From NCBI GenBank assembly GCA_947522735.1, contig CANNTZ010000003.1, positions 17,368 to 81,367 on the forward strand: a stretch of DNA of 64,000 nt, given 5' to 3'. Both the position numbers and the translations under genes were made by a program. Within the stretch, counting starts at the first letter, position 1; every line of letters starts with the position of its first letter. This document shows positions 1-8,598 of the stretch, piece by piece. A model generated the notes under the pieces. The model did no database searches and was not told the DNA's origin. It saw nothing but the letters and a program-made list of their open reading frames with translations. The stretch is from an uncultured Oscillospiraceae bacterium. Lineage in GTDB: Bacteria; Bacillota; Clostridia; Oscillospirales; Ruminococcaceae.

Positions 1-1135
1 GCGCGGCTACGGTGGACTTTCCGGCCCCGGTGCCGCCGATTATTCCAAGCCTTTCGCCGCTTCTCAGCGTAAAGCTCAGCCCGTCAAAGATTGTGCTGTC
101 AGCTCCGGGATACGCAAAGGCCACGTCCTTGAACTCTATCCTCGGTGCGCCCGTATCCGGCTCTGGCAGCCTCGGCACGGCTGGAGCTGCGACGTCCTCC
201 GGCGCGTCGAGTATCTCGCAGACGCGTTGCGCGGACGCGGCGGCCTTGGTGAAGATGACGACGAGATTGGAGACGACCACGAGCGCCGTGAGTATCTGCG
301 TCATATAGTTTATCAGCGCGACAAGCTCGCCCTGCGTGAGCGCGCCGGAATCGATGCGCGCGCCGCCGAACCAGAGTATCGCGACTATCGCGAGGTTCGC
401 TATGACATAGGTCATGGGGCCTGCAAGGGTGGAGATGCGCCCGACGCGTATTGCCGCGGTCTCAAGCTCCGTGGTGGCCGTGTCAAAGCGCCGCAGCTCG
501 CTTTCCTGACGGGAAAAGGCGCGTATGACTCGCGTTCCGGCAAGATTTTCGCGGCTCAGGCGGAAGATGCCGTCGGCGCGCTGCTGGATCCCCTTATAAT
601 ACGGCACCGAAAGGCTCATCACCATATATAGAGCCAACGCGATGAGCGGTATCGCGAGCCAGAAGATCACGGCTGTCCTTGCGTCAACGAGCGTGGCCAT
701 TATGGCGCCGCCCAAGACGAGGAACGGCGCGCGCACCACCAGCCGTATCAGCATCGCAACGGCGAGCTGGAGCTGGTTCACGTCCACCGAAAGGCGGTTC
801 AAAAGCGACGACTGTCCGCCCAGCGCAGACAGACGCGAAAACGCAAAGAATTTTTTGAACACGGCGTTCCTGAGCAGCGTGCCGAAGCCCTGCGACGCCT
901 TCGACGCCATATACTGGCAGATAAAGGTGCTGCAAAGCCCGACCACGCCGAGCAGCAGCAGTATACCGCCGCTGCGCAGCACGTATGCCCGGTCGCGATT
1001 CGCGACGCCGATATCGATCATGTTCGCCATGACCAGCGGCACAATCAGCTCGAACACCGCCTCGATGAGCTTGAACGCGGGGCCGAGCAGCGTTTCCTTC
1101 GTATATTTACGCAGAAACGGCAATAGCTTTTTCAT
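1..1135 (-). CDS. ABC exporter, fused permease-ATPase (3' end outside window)
   Basis: The minus-strand frame begins at the ATG at 1135 (MKKLLPFLRKYTKE) and is still open at base 2, giving 378 codons. The first 300 or so residues form a six-helix exporter-type membrane domain with the typical cytosolic loop (SRENLAGTRVIRAF). The ATPase domain follows, with Walker A GGTGAGKST at the window edge. This is the type I exporter family of multidrug and lipid pumps, normally about 580 residues working as a dimer; the substrate is unknown. Ribosome binding is weak: AAAGG lies about 16 nt upstream. A tiny frame (codons for M-I-M-H-T) sits between it and the start, and its TGA overlaps the ATG, so coupled translation is possible. 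The partner half, if any, lies outside. Confidence 0.9.
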   Translation of the reverse strand, partial: MKKLLPFLRKYTKETLLGPAFKLIEAVFELIVPLVMANMIDIGVANRDRAYVLRSGGILLLLGVVGLCSTFICQYMASKASQGFGTLLRNAVFKKFFAFSRLSALGGQSSLLNRLSVDVNQLQLAVAMLIRLVVRAPFLVLGGAIMATLVDARTAVIFWLAIPLIALALYMVMSLSVPYYKGIQQRADGIFRLSRENLAGTRVIRAFSRQESELRRFDTATTELETAAIRVGRISTLAGPMTYVIANLAIVAILWFGGARIDSGALTQGELVALINYMTQILTALVVVSNLVVIFTKAAASAQRVCEILDAPEDVAAPAVPRLPEPDTGAPRIEFKDVAFAYPGADSTIFDGLSFTLRSGERLGIIGGTGAGKSTVAA

Positions 1136-1229
1136 GTGTGCATTATCATACCTTTCGGATGGAATGTGGAAAAAAATGAGTTTAAAACAGAGAATCCCTC
1201 GCAAACCCGCTACCAGCCACGGCTGACTG

Positions 1230-1258
1230 TTGACACGGCGCGTGGGAAGCGCTATAAT
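1230..1258 (+). promoter_or_regulatory. Sigma-A promoter for pit
   Basis: TTGACA (1230-1235), a 17-nt spacer and TATAAT (1253-1258) match the vegetative consensus perfectly. The predicted start near 1265 gives a leader of about 108 nt before the pit ATG. Confidence 0.85.
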
Positions 1259-1265
1259 ATGAAAC

Positions 1266-1300
1266 ATAAAAATAATTTATCTGTTATAAAAATAATTTAT
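1266..1300 (+). repeat. Perfect 15-nt direct repeat in the pit leader
   Basis: ATAAAAATAATTTAT occurs at 1266-1280 and again at 1286-1300, a 20-bp period or about two helical turns. It lies directly at the predicted transcription start of the phosphate transporter gene. This is the layout expected for a tandem operator, although the units do not obviously match the Bacillus Pho box. Confidence 0.6.
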
Positions 1301-1372
1301 AATAGCTCTTCCGGAAAATCTCTCTTTCCCCAATATCCGGACCGGCTATCGGCAAAAAGGAGCGTTCACAGG

Positions 1373-2428
1373 ATGGAGACCTCGTTTGCAGAGTTTTTCT
1401 CGCAGATGATACACAGTCCGGCGCTGCTGGTGACGGTGCTGCTCACGCTTGGCGTGGTGCTTGTCAACGGCTGGACCGACGCGCCCAACGCAATCGCCAC
1501 CTGCGTCTCGACGCGCGCGATGAGGCCGAAGGCGGCAATAATGATGGCTGCGGCGCTCAACTTTCTCGGAGTGCTGCTCATGACGCTCGTCAACTCCCGC
1601 GTCGCGTTCACCATCTATAACATGGTCGATTTCGGCGACAAGACCGGCGACGCGCTGCTGGCGCTGTGCGCCGCGATGCTCGCAATAGTCGTCTGGGCGA
1701 CGGCGGCGTGGTGGTTCGGCATCCCGACGAGCGAATCGCATGCGCTCATCGCCGGAATCTCCGGTGCGGCGATAGCGATACACGGCGGCTTTGAGGGCAT
1801 CAACGGACGCGAATGGATAAAGGTGATCTACGGGCTGGTGCTCTCGACGCTGCTCGGCTTTGTGCTGGGCTGGGCTGCGGCCAAGCTGACAGAGCTGCTG
1901 TTCCGGCGCTCCGACAGGCGCCGTGCCAACGGCTTCTTCAGCAGCGCTCAGATTGCCGGCGGCGCGGCGATGGCCTTCATGCACGGCGCGCAGGACGGCC
2001 AGAAATTTATCGGCGTGTTCCTGCTGGGAATAGCGCTCGCAGGAGGCAGCTCCTATGGCGCGGCGGTGACGGCGCCGCTCTGGCTGATGATGCTTGTCTC
2101 GGCCGTGATGACGCTCGGCACCTCGATAGGCGGTTATCGCATAATCAAGGCGGTCGGCATGGATATGGTGAAGCTGGACAAATATCAGGGCTTCTCGGCG
2201 GACACCGCAGCGGCTGTCTGTCTGCTGCTCTCCTCTCTGACCGGCATACCCGTCAGCACCACGCACACCAAGACCACCGCGATAATGGGCGTCGGCGCGG
2301 CAAAGCGGCTTAGCTCGGTCAACTGGGGCGTCGTGCGCGAGATGGTGCTCGCGTGGGTGCTCACCTTTCCGGGCTGCGGCGCTATAGCATATATAATGGT
2401 AAAGCTGTTCCTGCTTATATTCAGATGA
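1373..2428 (+). CDS. pit: Inorganic phosphate transporter, Pit (PHO4) family
   Basis: This 351-residue multispanning membrane protein should move phosphate into the cell with a coupling cation. The duplicated PHO4 signature is visible: the N-terminal half has NGWTDAPNAIAT and the C-terminal half GIPVSTTHTKTTAIMG. The start at 1373 is chosen because AAGGAG (1357-1362) precedes it by 10 nt; the frame is open for 79 more codons upstream, but that stretch holds the promoter and leader. The DUF47 gene follows after 23 bp, the standard partnership for Pit transporters in Firmicutes. A strong promoter and a 15-nt direct repeat precede it. No pst genes are in view. Confidence 0.93.
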   Translation: METSFAEFFSQMIHSPALLVTVLLTLGVVLVNGWTDAPNAIATCVSTRAMRPKAAIMMAAALNFLGVLLMTLVNSRVAFTIYNMVDFGDKTGDALLALCAAMLAIVVWATAAWWFGIPTSESHALIAGISGAAIAIHGGFEGINGREWIKVIYGLVLSTLLGFVLGWAAAKLTELLFRRSDRRRANGFFSSAQIAGGAAMAFMHGAQDGQKFIGVFLLGIALAGGSSYGAAVTAPLWLMMLVSAVMTLGTSIGGYRIIKAVGMDMVKLDKYQGFSADTAAAVCLLLSSLTGIPVSTTHTKTTAIMGVGAAKRLSSVNWGVVREMVLAWVLTFPGCGAIAYIMVKLFLLIFR

Positions 2429-2451
2429 CTCGGTGAAACGGAGGAATTTTT

Positions 2452-3078
2452 ATGGCTGGCAAAAAAGGCAACGATTATTTTGAGATGTTCGTGCGGCTTG
2501 CCGATTTTTCGTGCAGCGCGGCAAAGCAGCTCTGCGGGATAATCGGGCGCTTCGACCCCGAAAAGATGCCGGAGGAGATGAAGAGTATGCACGTCATCGA
2601 GCACTCCGCCGACGTTGAGAAGCACAACATGATGAAGCTGCTCGCGCGCGAATTTATCACGCCCATCGAGCGCGAGGACATCTTCCTGCTCGCGCAGGAG
2701 CTGGACAATGTGACCGACTCAATCGACGACGTGACAATGCGCATATACATGTACAACATCCGCGCGATACGTCCGGACGCCGTGCGGTTCGCGCAGCTCA
2801 TCCAGCGCTGCACCGACGCGCTGCGCGAGGCCATGGCGGCGTTTTCCGATTTCCGCAAGCACTCAGCGAAGGTGAACGAGTGCGTCATCACGGTCAACGC
2901 TCTCGAGGAGGAGGGCGACCGGCTCTACACCGAGGCGATACGCCGTCTCTACTGCTCCGGCCTCGGACACCTTGAGATTATCGCCTGGACCGAGGTGTTC
3001 GAGCGGCTCGAAATGTGCTGCGACGCCTGCGAGCACGTCTCGGACGTCATAGAGAGCGTCGTCATGAAGAACACCTGA
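2452..3078 (+). CDS. DUF47 (PhoU-like) accessory protein of Pit
   Basis: The 208-residue, largely helical protein shows the DUF47/PhoU-like four-helix layout, with repeated acidic and charged segments such as REDIFLLAQELDNVTDSIDD. Members of this family are encoded next to Pit transporters and are thought to modulate them; they are distant relatives of PhoU. It has a good ribosome binding site (CGGAGGAA) and lies 23 bp after pit, so the two form an operon. A strong intrinsic terminator begins 15 nt after the stop codon. Confidence 0.88.
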   Translation: MAGKKGNDYFEMFVRLADFSCSAAKQLCGIIGRFDPEKMPEEMKSMHVIEHSADVEKHNMMKLLAREFITPIEREDIFLLAQELDNVTDSIDDVTMRIYMYNIRAIRPDAVRFAQLIQRCTDALREAMAAFSDFRKHSAKVNECVITVNALEEEGDRLYTEAIRRLYCSGLGHLEIIAWTEVFERLEMCCDACEHVSDVIESVVMKNT

Positions 3079-3092
3079 TAAGCTCAATTTGA

Positions 3093-3131
3093 GCCGCCGG
3101 AAGCGTCACGCTCTCGGCGGCATATTTTTTT
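3093..3131 (+). terminator. Intrinsic terminator of pit-DUF47
   Basis: The arms GCCGCCG (3093-3099) and CGGCGGC (3115-3121) enclose a second inner stem (AGCG/CGCT) and are followed by ATATTTTTTT. It ends the plus-strand pit operon and overlaps the last codons of the convergent M32 peptidase gene. Confidence 0.85.
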
Positions 3132-4614
3132 CCGCCTTTTCGATGAGGTAGTCGCAGTAGACGTCGGGATCAAGCTCGCCGATGACGCCGCGCAGCAGCT
3201 CGTCCGGCCTTTTGAAGCAGCCGAAGCGATGGATACGCTCGCGCAGCCATGCGGTGACGCGGGCGAGGTTGCCCGCCTTTATCTCCCCGAAAACGTCGAA
3301 ATCCTTTTGCATCATCCGCAGCATCTGCACCGCATAGGCGCTGCCGAGCGCATAGGACGGGAAATAGCCCAGAGAGCCTCCAGACCAGTGGGAATCCTGC
3401 AAAACGCCGCGCGTATCGTCCGGAACCTCTACGCCGAGGTATTCCTTATACATGCGATTCCACTCGGCGGGCAACTGTGCGACGTCAAGCTCGCCGGAGA
3501 TCAGCCGCTTTTCCAGCTCGTAGCGCACCATGATGTGCAGTGGATATGTAAGCTCGTCCGCCTCGGTGCGGATGAGTGACGGCTGCGACCTGTTCACCGC
3601 ACGGGTGAACCGCTCCACGCTCACGCCCTCCAGCTGCTCGGGGAACAGCTCCCTGAGTCTGGGCAGAATGAGCGACACGAACTCCTCTGAGCGCCCGACG
3701 ATGTTCTCGTAAAACCGCGACTGGCTCTCATGTATTCCCATGCTCGAGCCTCCGGCGAGCGCGGTGTAGTCGTACTCTCCGTCAACTCCCAGCTCGTAAA
3801 GTGCATGTCCGCCCTCGTGGACGACGCTGTACATCGAGGATACGAGGTTGTTTGCGATATAGTGGGTGGTTATACGCACGTCGTTGTGGTTGAATTCAAG
3901 CGTGAACGGGTGCTCGGTCTCGGCGATGCCACAGTGCGCACGGTCAAGCCCCATCAGCTCCATGAGATAATCGGAGAACACGCGCTGCTTATCGACGGGA
4001 TAATCCCGGAAGAGGAAGCCGTCGTCCGGCTGGATGCGCTGCGGAAGCGATTTTATCACCGGCACAAGGCGTTCGCGCAGACGCGCGAAAAACTTGTCCA
4101 GCGAAGCCATCGACGTCCCCCGCTCGTATTTGTCGAGCAGCACGTCGTAGGGCGCCTTGCTCGGGTCAAAATATCCCGCGAATTTGCGGTTCGCCTCGAC
4201 AATCCTTTCAAGATATGGCCGGAACAGCTCGAAGTCGTTGGTCTCCTTGGCGGTGTGCCATCTGTTCTCCGCGTCGTTAACCAGCATCTGATATTCGACG
4301 TACTCCTTCATCGGTATCTTCGTCATGTCGTCGTAGCTCCGCTTCAGCTCCTCCGCCTCGCGGAGGGTCTTGCGGTCGAAAAGATCCGCGTTGGCAAGCA
4401 CATATTCGAGCAGCGCGCCGGTCTCGTCATTGACCAGTAGCTTGTACTCCTCCTCACTGAGCACACCGAGCGCACGCGAACGCCCCTCCGCGGTATCGCG
4501 CGGAGCCGCCGTGACGGAATCAAGATAGATTGAGCTTTGCGCAAAATAATACGCATATTGTTTGCTTTGCAGCTCTCCGAGCTTTTCAAGCGCGGATTCC
4601 GGAGTAAAATCCAT
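3106..4614 (-). CDS. M32 family metallocarboxypeptidase (carboxypeptidase Taq type)
   Basis: This 502-residue zinc carboxypeptidase probably trims peptides from the C-terminus in the cytosol. The zinc motif HEGGH is at about residues 266-270, and the following HESQSR supplies the third ligand glutamate near residue 296. Length fits the family (about 500). The ATG at 4614 is preferred over one 23 codons upstream because GAGGAGGT lies 8 nt before it. It is the last gene of a minus-strand run that begins at the DUF4364 gene, with an 87-bp gap to the HD gene. No signal peptide is seen. Confidence 0.93.
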   Translation of the reverse strand: MDFTPESALEKLGELQSKQYAYYFAQSSIYLDSVTAAPRDTAEGRSRALGVLSEEEYKLLVNDETGALLEYVLANADLFDRKTLREAEELKRSYDDMTKIPMKEYVEYQMLVNDAENRWHTAKETNDFELFRPYLERIVEANRKFAGYFDPSKAPYDVLLDKYERGTSMASLDKFFARLRERLVPVIKSLPQRIQPDDGFLFRDYPVDKQRVFSDYLMELMGLDRAHCGIAETEHPFTLEFNHNDVRITTHYIANNLVSSMYSVVHEGGHALYELGVDGEYDYTALAGGSSMGIHESQSRFYENIVGRSEEFVSLILPRLRELFPEQLEGVSVERFTRAVNRSQPSLIRTEADELTYPLHIMVRYELEKRLISGELDVAQLPAEWNRMYKEYLGVEVPDDTRGVLQDSHWSGGSLGYFPSYALGSAYAVQMLRMMQKDFDVFGEIKAGNLARVTAWLRERIHRFGCFKRPDELLRGVIGELDPDVYCDYLIEKAEKNMPPRA

Positions 4615-4701
4615 AAAATCGACCTCCTCAGAATTTTGGCGGGACGAGCGCAAAACGCCCGGCCCGCCGTTGATATGTGACAATTCAATTGACAGACGCT
4701 T

Positions 4702-5361
4702 TTAAATGACGCGCTGGCCGTTTATCGTGAGCTGAAACTTCATCCCCAGCCTTTCCGCGGCCTTGCGGCAGAGTATCATACGAGTCAGGAATATCTCGAA
4801 GTAGTCCATAATCGAGCAGTAGGTCGTATCGATTTCGAGCGTCAGCTCAAAGACGGAGCGATCCTCGCTGATGGAGAATTTCGAGCTTTTGACGGAATAG
4901 TTGACACGGTCGTGGATATCGAAGGATGTGATGTCCTGATTGCGCACGCGGCTGCGGCGAACGTCGGTCTTGTCGCCAAGAATAAGCGCGGCGGCGATGG
5001 GATTGACGGCGACTGCGGTGCCCTCGTCGTGGTTGCCGATGGCGGTGGTTATGGTGGCGATATCGTCCGGTGACGCTCCCATTCGATCAAGGATGCGGAA
5101 CGCCATGACGGCGCCGCTCTGCGCATGATCAATGCGGTTGACGAGATTGCCGATATCGTGGAGATAGCCCGCTATCTGCGCCAGCTCCACCTCCCGCTCA
5201 CTGTAGCCGAGCGTTGTGAGGATATATTTTGCCACTGACGCGACGCGTGTGACGTGCGCAAAGCTGTGCTCGGTGAAGCCGAGCGCTATCAGCGATTCGT
5301 CCGCGCGGGTGATGTACGTCCTTATCGCCGGGTCTTTCCTTATCTCTTCAAGGGTTATCAT
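4702..5361 (-). CDS. HD-domain phosphohydrolase
   Basis: A 219-residue protein with an HD metal-binding domain: a histidine in EHSFAHVTRV, the HD pair in YLHDIGN and a downstream histidine in IGNHDEGT. The C-terminal 70 residues form a separate alpha/beta segment. HD enzymes hydrolyse phosphate esters or nucleotides; the substrate here cannot be told. It lies 16 bp after phoU on the same strand and probably shares the DUF4364 promoter. The link to phosphate control is only positional. Confidence 0.8.
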   Translation of the reverse strand: MITLEEIRKDPAIRTYITRADESLIALGFTEHSFAHVTRVASVAKYILTTLGYSEREVELAQIAGYLHDIGNLVNRIDHAQSGAVMAFRILDRMGASPDDIATITTAIGNHDEGTAVAVNPIAAALILGDKTDVRRSRVRNQDITSFDIHDRVNYSVKSSKFSISEDRSVFELTLEIDTTYCSIMDYFEIFLTRMILCRKAAERLGMKFQLTINGQRVI

Positions 5362-5377
5362 TCCGCTCTGCGGCTCC

Positions 5378-6019
5378 TTATTTCTTGTAGTGCTCGCCGG
5401 TGATGGAGAACTCCGCCCACTCGGCGATATTTACGGCGTGGTCTCCGATGCGTTCGAGATACTTCGCTATCATCAGCAGGTCGAGCGCGTAGCCGCTGTT
5501 TGAGGGGTCGGCTGCTATCAGCGAGATCAGCTCCTCCTTGATGCGGCTGAAAAAGTCGTCCACTACGTCGTCGTATTCCATGACGGTGCGTGCGAGCGCA
5601 AGATCCTGACTGACGTACGCCTCGATGCTGTCTGTCACCATCTTTATCGTCGCGCCCGCCATGCCGCCGATATCGACGCCCTCCTTCGCGCGCACGCCCG
5701 CAATGGCGACAATCTCCGCAATATCCGCAGCCTGATCGCCTATACGCTCCATATCCGTTATCATCTTGAGCGCCGCCGAGATCTGCCGGAGCTGATGCAA
5801 CGCCGGCTGCTCAAGCAGCAGCTTGAGGCACATCGACTCTATCTCGCGCTCCTTGGAATCGATTAGCTTGTCTGTCTCCATCGCCTTGGAGGCAAGCGCC
5901 GTGTCTCCGCTGAGCAGCGCCTTGGACGCCGCGGCTATCGCGACCTCGCACAGCGCGCCCATCGAGATTATCCTGTCTGTCAGTCTGCCGAGTTTTTCCG
6001 GAGCGCAGCCTTTATCCAT
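5378..6019 (-). CDS. phoU: Phosphate-specific transport regulator PhoU
   Basis: The 213-residue all-helical protein has two PhoU repeats with the family's metal-binding pattern: DMERIGDQAADIAE in repeat one and KYLERIGDHAVNIAE in repeat two. PhoU represses the Pho regulon when phosphate is plentiful by linking the Pst importer to the PhoR kinase. No pst or phoPR genes are present, but the Pit-DUF47 pair lies 3 kb away, so the region is a loose phosphate-homeostasis neighbourhood. AAAGGGA lies about 11 nt before the ATG. The gene follows DUF4364 after 51 bp. Confidence 0.93.
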   Translation of the reverse strand: MDKGCAPEKLGRLTDRIISMGALCEVAIAAASKALLSGDTALASKAMETDKLIDSKEREIESMCLKLLLEQPALHQLRQISAALKMITDMERIGDQAADIAEIVAIAGVRAKEGVDIGGMAGATIKMVTDSIEAYVSQDLALARTVMEYDDVVDDFFSRIKEELISLIAADPSNSGYALDLLMIAKYLERIGDHAVNIAEWAEFSITGEHYKK

Positions 6020-6070
6020 ATATGATCATTCCCTTTCGTGGAAATTGATTCTTTTCGTTTTGCGCGCATA

Positions 6071-6739
6071 TCAGTAGTAGCTTTCCTCCGGCGTCGGCTC
6101 AAGCCGGCGCACCTGCGATATATCGCCGGAGAGCAGTGCGATTACGCCCTTATAAAGCAGCGACGGATCCTTGAGAAAGTTGTCTCTGATAAATTCCGCG
6201 AGCTCATGGGAGGGCACGTACATCGAGACGCTCAAAAGCTCGGCGCCGACGTCGTTTACGGTGATCTCAACTCGCCAACCGTCCGCGTCGCGGCGTATTT
6301 CCGCGCGGTTGCCGCATTCGCGCGCCGCCTTTGCGAGCACTCCGGTCGCCGCGGCATAGACCTTCTCACGCAGTGCCAGCGGCAGGGTGGGCTCAAGCAG
6401 CAGCGCGTTCTCGCGGCTTGCCGGAGACACGGTATAATAGCCTGTGCGCCGCGCGGCATAGGGGGCGCTTGGCGCAAAATAGCTGTCAAGCGGCTTGAGT
6501 CCGCGGAAGAGCTCGTCCTTTTCTATCTCGGAAAGCTGTCCCTCGACGATGAGATCTGCGACGGCTCCGGTGAATTCAAAATAATTGACGAACTGCTCGC
6601 TGACGAGCGCCTCCATCATGTTCTCCACCGTCATCGGCTTGCCCACCTTCGCGAGCATCCAGCAGATCAGCAGCTTTATCTCAAAATCGTAATCCGGGCC
6701 GCCAAGCGCAACGCCGGATCTCACAACGGAATTATTCAC
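6071..6739 (-). CDS. DUF4364 family protein
   Basis: The protein of about 222 residues has a winged-helix-like N-terminal part (YDFEIKLLICWMLAK, then FVNYFEFTGAVADL) and a C-terminal alpha/beta half, matching the Clostridia DUF4364 family as I remember it. Its function is unknown; the N-terminal half suggests a transcriptional regulator. I chose the GTG at 6739 because AGGGAAGGG lies just before it and the promoter at 6772-6800 would start RNA near 6765. That leaves almost no leader for the alternative ATG at 6760. It is the first gene of the phoU operon. Confidence 0.72.
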   Translation of the reverse strand: MNNSVVRSGVALGGPDYDFEIKLLICWMLAKVGKPMTVENMMEALVSEQFVNYFEFTGAVADLIVEGQLSEIEKDELFRGLKPLDSYFAPSAPYAARRTGYYTVSPASRENALLLEPTLPLALREKVYAAATGVLAKAARECGNRAEIRRDADGWRVEITVNDVGAELLSVSMYVPSHELAEFIRDNFLKDPSLLYKGVIALLSGDISQVRRLEPTPEESYY

Positions 6740-6771
6740 GATACCCTTCCCTCCCGTCATTCTATTAATAT

Positions 6772-6800
6772 AGTATATCACATTTTGCCGCCTGTGAAAA
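6772..6800 (-). promoter_or_regulatory. Promoter of the DUF4364-phoU-HD-M32 operon
   Basis: On the minus strand, TTTTCA (6800-6795), a 17-nt spacer and TATACT (6777-6772). The -35 is weak and the -10 good. Confidence 0.65.
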
Positions 6801-6830
6801 GCCAAATCTGCGGCGAAAATGCGAATGTGC

Positions 6831-6884
6831 AAAATAAAAACACCGCCAAGCCGTGCGGCCTGTTAACCGCGCGGATCGGTGGCG
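6831..6884 (-). terminator. Terminator after the coiled-coil gene
   Basis: An imperfect 18-bp stem (6841-6858 with 6867-6884, about three mismatches plus wobbles) and an 8-nt loop are followed on the minus strand by TTTTTATTTT (6840-6831). It separates rsmD-coaD-coiled-coil from the DUF4364 operon. Confidence 0.75.
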
Positions 6885-6912
6885 TTTTTGTCTGTGGTGC
6901 GTTTTTTCTGCG

Positions 6913-7365
6913 TCATGATCTCTTCTGGCGAAGCGCCTGCCGTGTGTTTTTGACGTCGGAGAGCGCATCGGAGAGCGACTGCTCGGTGTTTTTCAGGATG
7001 CCGTCGGCAAATTCTCCGGCGGCGTAGCGCATCTCCTTCGCCTTCGTCTGGGCGGCGGAAAGTATCTCCGTCGCCTTTTCCTGCGATTGCTTGACGATCT
7101 CCTGCTCGGAGACGAGCACCTTTGCGCGCTCCTCGGCGCGGTGGATTATCGTATCGGATTCACGCTTGGCGATGGCGAGTATCTCGGCCCGGTCGGCGAC
7201 GATGGCCTTTGCCTGACGTATTTCGGTGGGCAGGTTCAGCCGGATATCGTCCAGCAGCTCTCTGACGCGCTCGGCGTCAACCACGCAGCGTCCGCCGGAG
7301 AGCGGCAGACCCCACGCCTTATCCAGAAGCTCATCCAGAGTGTCCAGGATCTCTTCAATGTTCAT
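6913..7365 (-). CDS. Predicted coiled-coil protein (ATP synthase B-like)
   Basis: A 150-residue soluble protein. After a short N-terminal segment (LDTLDELLDKAWGLPL), residues 45-150 are charged, alanine-rich and heptad-like (EIVKQSQEKATEILSAAQ), as in F-type ATPase subunit b or DivIVA-like proteins. Genes of this kind often follow coaD in Clostridia as far as I recall; no function is established. The start at 7365 is used because GGAGAAGGG precedes it; the frame has an earlier start 7 codons upstream. It is separated from coaD by 38 bp and ends at a strong terminator. Confidence 0.65.
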   Translation of the reverse strand: MNIEEILDTLDELLDKAWGLPLSGGRCVVDAERVRELLDDIRLNLPTEIRQAKAIVADRAEILAIAKRESDTIIHRAEERAKVLVSEQEIVKQSQEKATEILSAAQTKAKEMRYAAGEFADGILKNTEQSLSDALSDVKNTRQALRQKRS

Positions 7366-7403
7366 AAGCTCATCCCTTCTCCGCAAAAATCAAAAATCGT
7401 TCG

Positions 7404-7892
7404 TCATACATTCCCGCTGCACAGCCTGTCGCGTATGCGGTCGTGTATCTCAGGCGGCACGAAGCGGGAGAAATCGCCGCCGAAAGCTGCAATCTGCTTG
7501 ACTGCGCTGGAGCTGAGATATAGATATTCGGTGCTGGTGGTGAGAAAAAGCGTGTCGGCGGTGTCAAGCAGCTGGCGGTTGACCAGCGCCATCTGAAATT
7601 CGTACTCAAAGTCGGTCATCGCGCGCAGACCCTTGACAATCACACTGTCCTCGTGCTGGCGTACATAGTTTACGAGCAGCCCGTCGTAGATATCCACGCA
7701 GACGTTGGGGATATCGGCGGTGACCTCGCGCAGCATATCGGCGCGCTCCTCGGCGCTGAAGGCGGGGATCTTGGAGGTGTTGACGACGACAAGCACGACG
7801 ACCCTGTCAAAGAGCCGCGCGGCGCGCCGGATTATATCGAGGTGTCCAAGCGTTACCGGGTCAAAGCTGCCCGGGCAGATAGCTGTTTTCAT
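7404..7892 (-). CDS. coaD: Phosphopantetheine adenylyltransferase
   Basis: This 162-residue enzyme makes dephospho-CoA from ATP and 4'-phosphopantetheine, the fourth step of CoA synthesis. The N-terminal nucleotidyltransferase motif is clear (CPGSFDPVTLGHLDII, with the TxGH element). The C-terminal substrate region has a match to the ISSTxV-type motif replaced by YLSSSAVKQ. Length fits the family. It follows rsmD after 60 bp, the classic rsmD-coaD pairing in Firmicutes. Confidence 0.96.
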   Translation of the reverse strand: MKTAICPGSFDPVTLGHLDIIRRAARLFDRVVVLVVVNTSKIPAFSAEERADMLREVTADIPNVCVDIYDGLLVNYVRQHEDSVIVKGLRAMTDFEYEFQMALVNRQLLDTADTLFLTTSTEYLYLSSSAVKQIAAFGGDFSRFVPPEIHDRIRDRLCSGNV

Positions 7893-7952
7893 TGTGATAT
7901 GGCACGATGCGCCCTGAAAGCGTGTTCCGGGGCGCTTCCTTTCTGGAATTGG

Positions 7953-8498
7953 TTATTTCCGCTCCGCGCGGCGGTACATATGGAAGGTGTTACGTCCGTA
8001 CCGATACATTCTGACGCGCTCAAATCCGCCCACGCAGTCCGGCATATAGACGTCTCTGTCCGTCTCGCAGATAATCACGCCGCCCTCGGAGGCGATATCC
8101 GCGCACAGCGGCAGCGCCTGTGCGGCAAGCTCCGAGGCGTAGGGGGGATCGAGAAAAATAATATCGAATTTTTCGCGCGTGCTCTTCAAAAAGGCAAGCG
8201 CATCCATCCTTGCAACGCGCGCGGATTTCATCAGCCCGGTGGAATTGAGATTGCCAAGCATTACGGAATACGCCTCGGCCGAGCTGTCAACAAAAACCGC
8301 AAAGCGCGCGCCGCGGCTGAGCGCCTCGATGCCGAGCTGTCCCGAGCCTGCGAACAGATCGAGTATGCTCGCCTGCTCGAGCTCAAACTGTATTGCCGAA
8401 AATATGGCTTCCTTTGCCTTCCCGGAGGTGGGACGCGTTTCAAGTCCCTCCGGCGTTTCGAGCCGCCGCCCTCTTGCCAAACCTGTAATAACTCTCAT
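7953..8498 (-). CDS. rsmD: 16S rRNA (guanine966-N2)-methyltransferase
   Basis: The 181-residue SAM-dependent methyltransferase modifies 16S rRNA in the small subunit. Motif I is LDLFAGSGQLGIEALSRGA and the catalytic motif IV is FLDPPYAS. The N-terminus MRVITGLARGRRLETP and RPTSGKAKEAIFS are standard for RsmD, which fixes the start at 8498. The predicted transcription start is only about 3 nt upstream, so the message may be leaderless. It is first in the operon with coaD and the coiled-coil gene. Confidence 0.95.
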   Translation of the reverse strand: MRVITGLARGRRLETPEGLETRPTSGKAKEAIFSAIQFELEQASILDLFAGSGQLGIEALSRGARFAVFVDSSAEAYSVMLGNLNSTGLMKSARVARMDALAFLKSTREKFDIIFLDPPYASELAAQALPLCADIASEGGVIICETDRDVYMPDCVGGFERVRMYRYGRNTFHMYRRAERK

Positions 8499-8507
8499 AA
8501 TACAACT

Positions 8508-8536
8508 ATATTATCCTATTTTCCGCGTTTTGTCAA
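8508..8536 (-). promoter_or_regulatory. Consensus promoter of rsmD
   Basis: On the minus strand, TTGACA (8536-8531), exactly 17 nt, and TAATAT (8513-8508). The expected start point near 8501 almost coincides with the rsmD ATG at 8498. Confidence 0.85.
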
Positions 8537-8598
8537 CATATAATCCGTGAATACGCGGGATTAATACAGCGGCGGCAGCACCGTCCGTCCTCCGCGTT

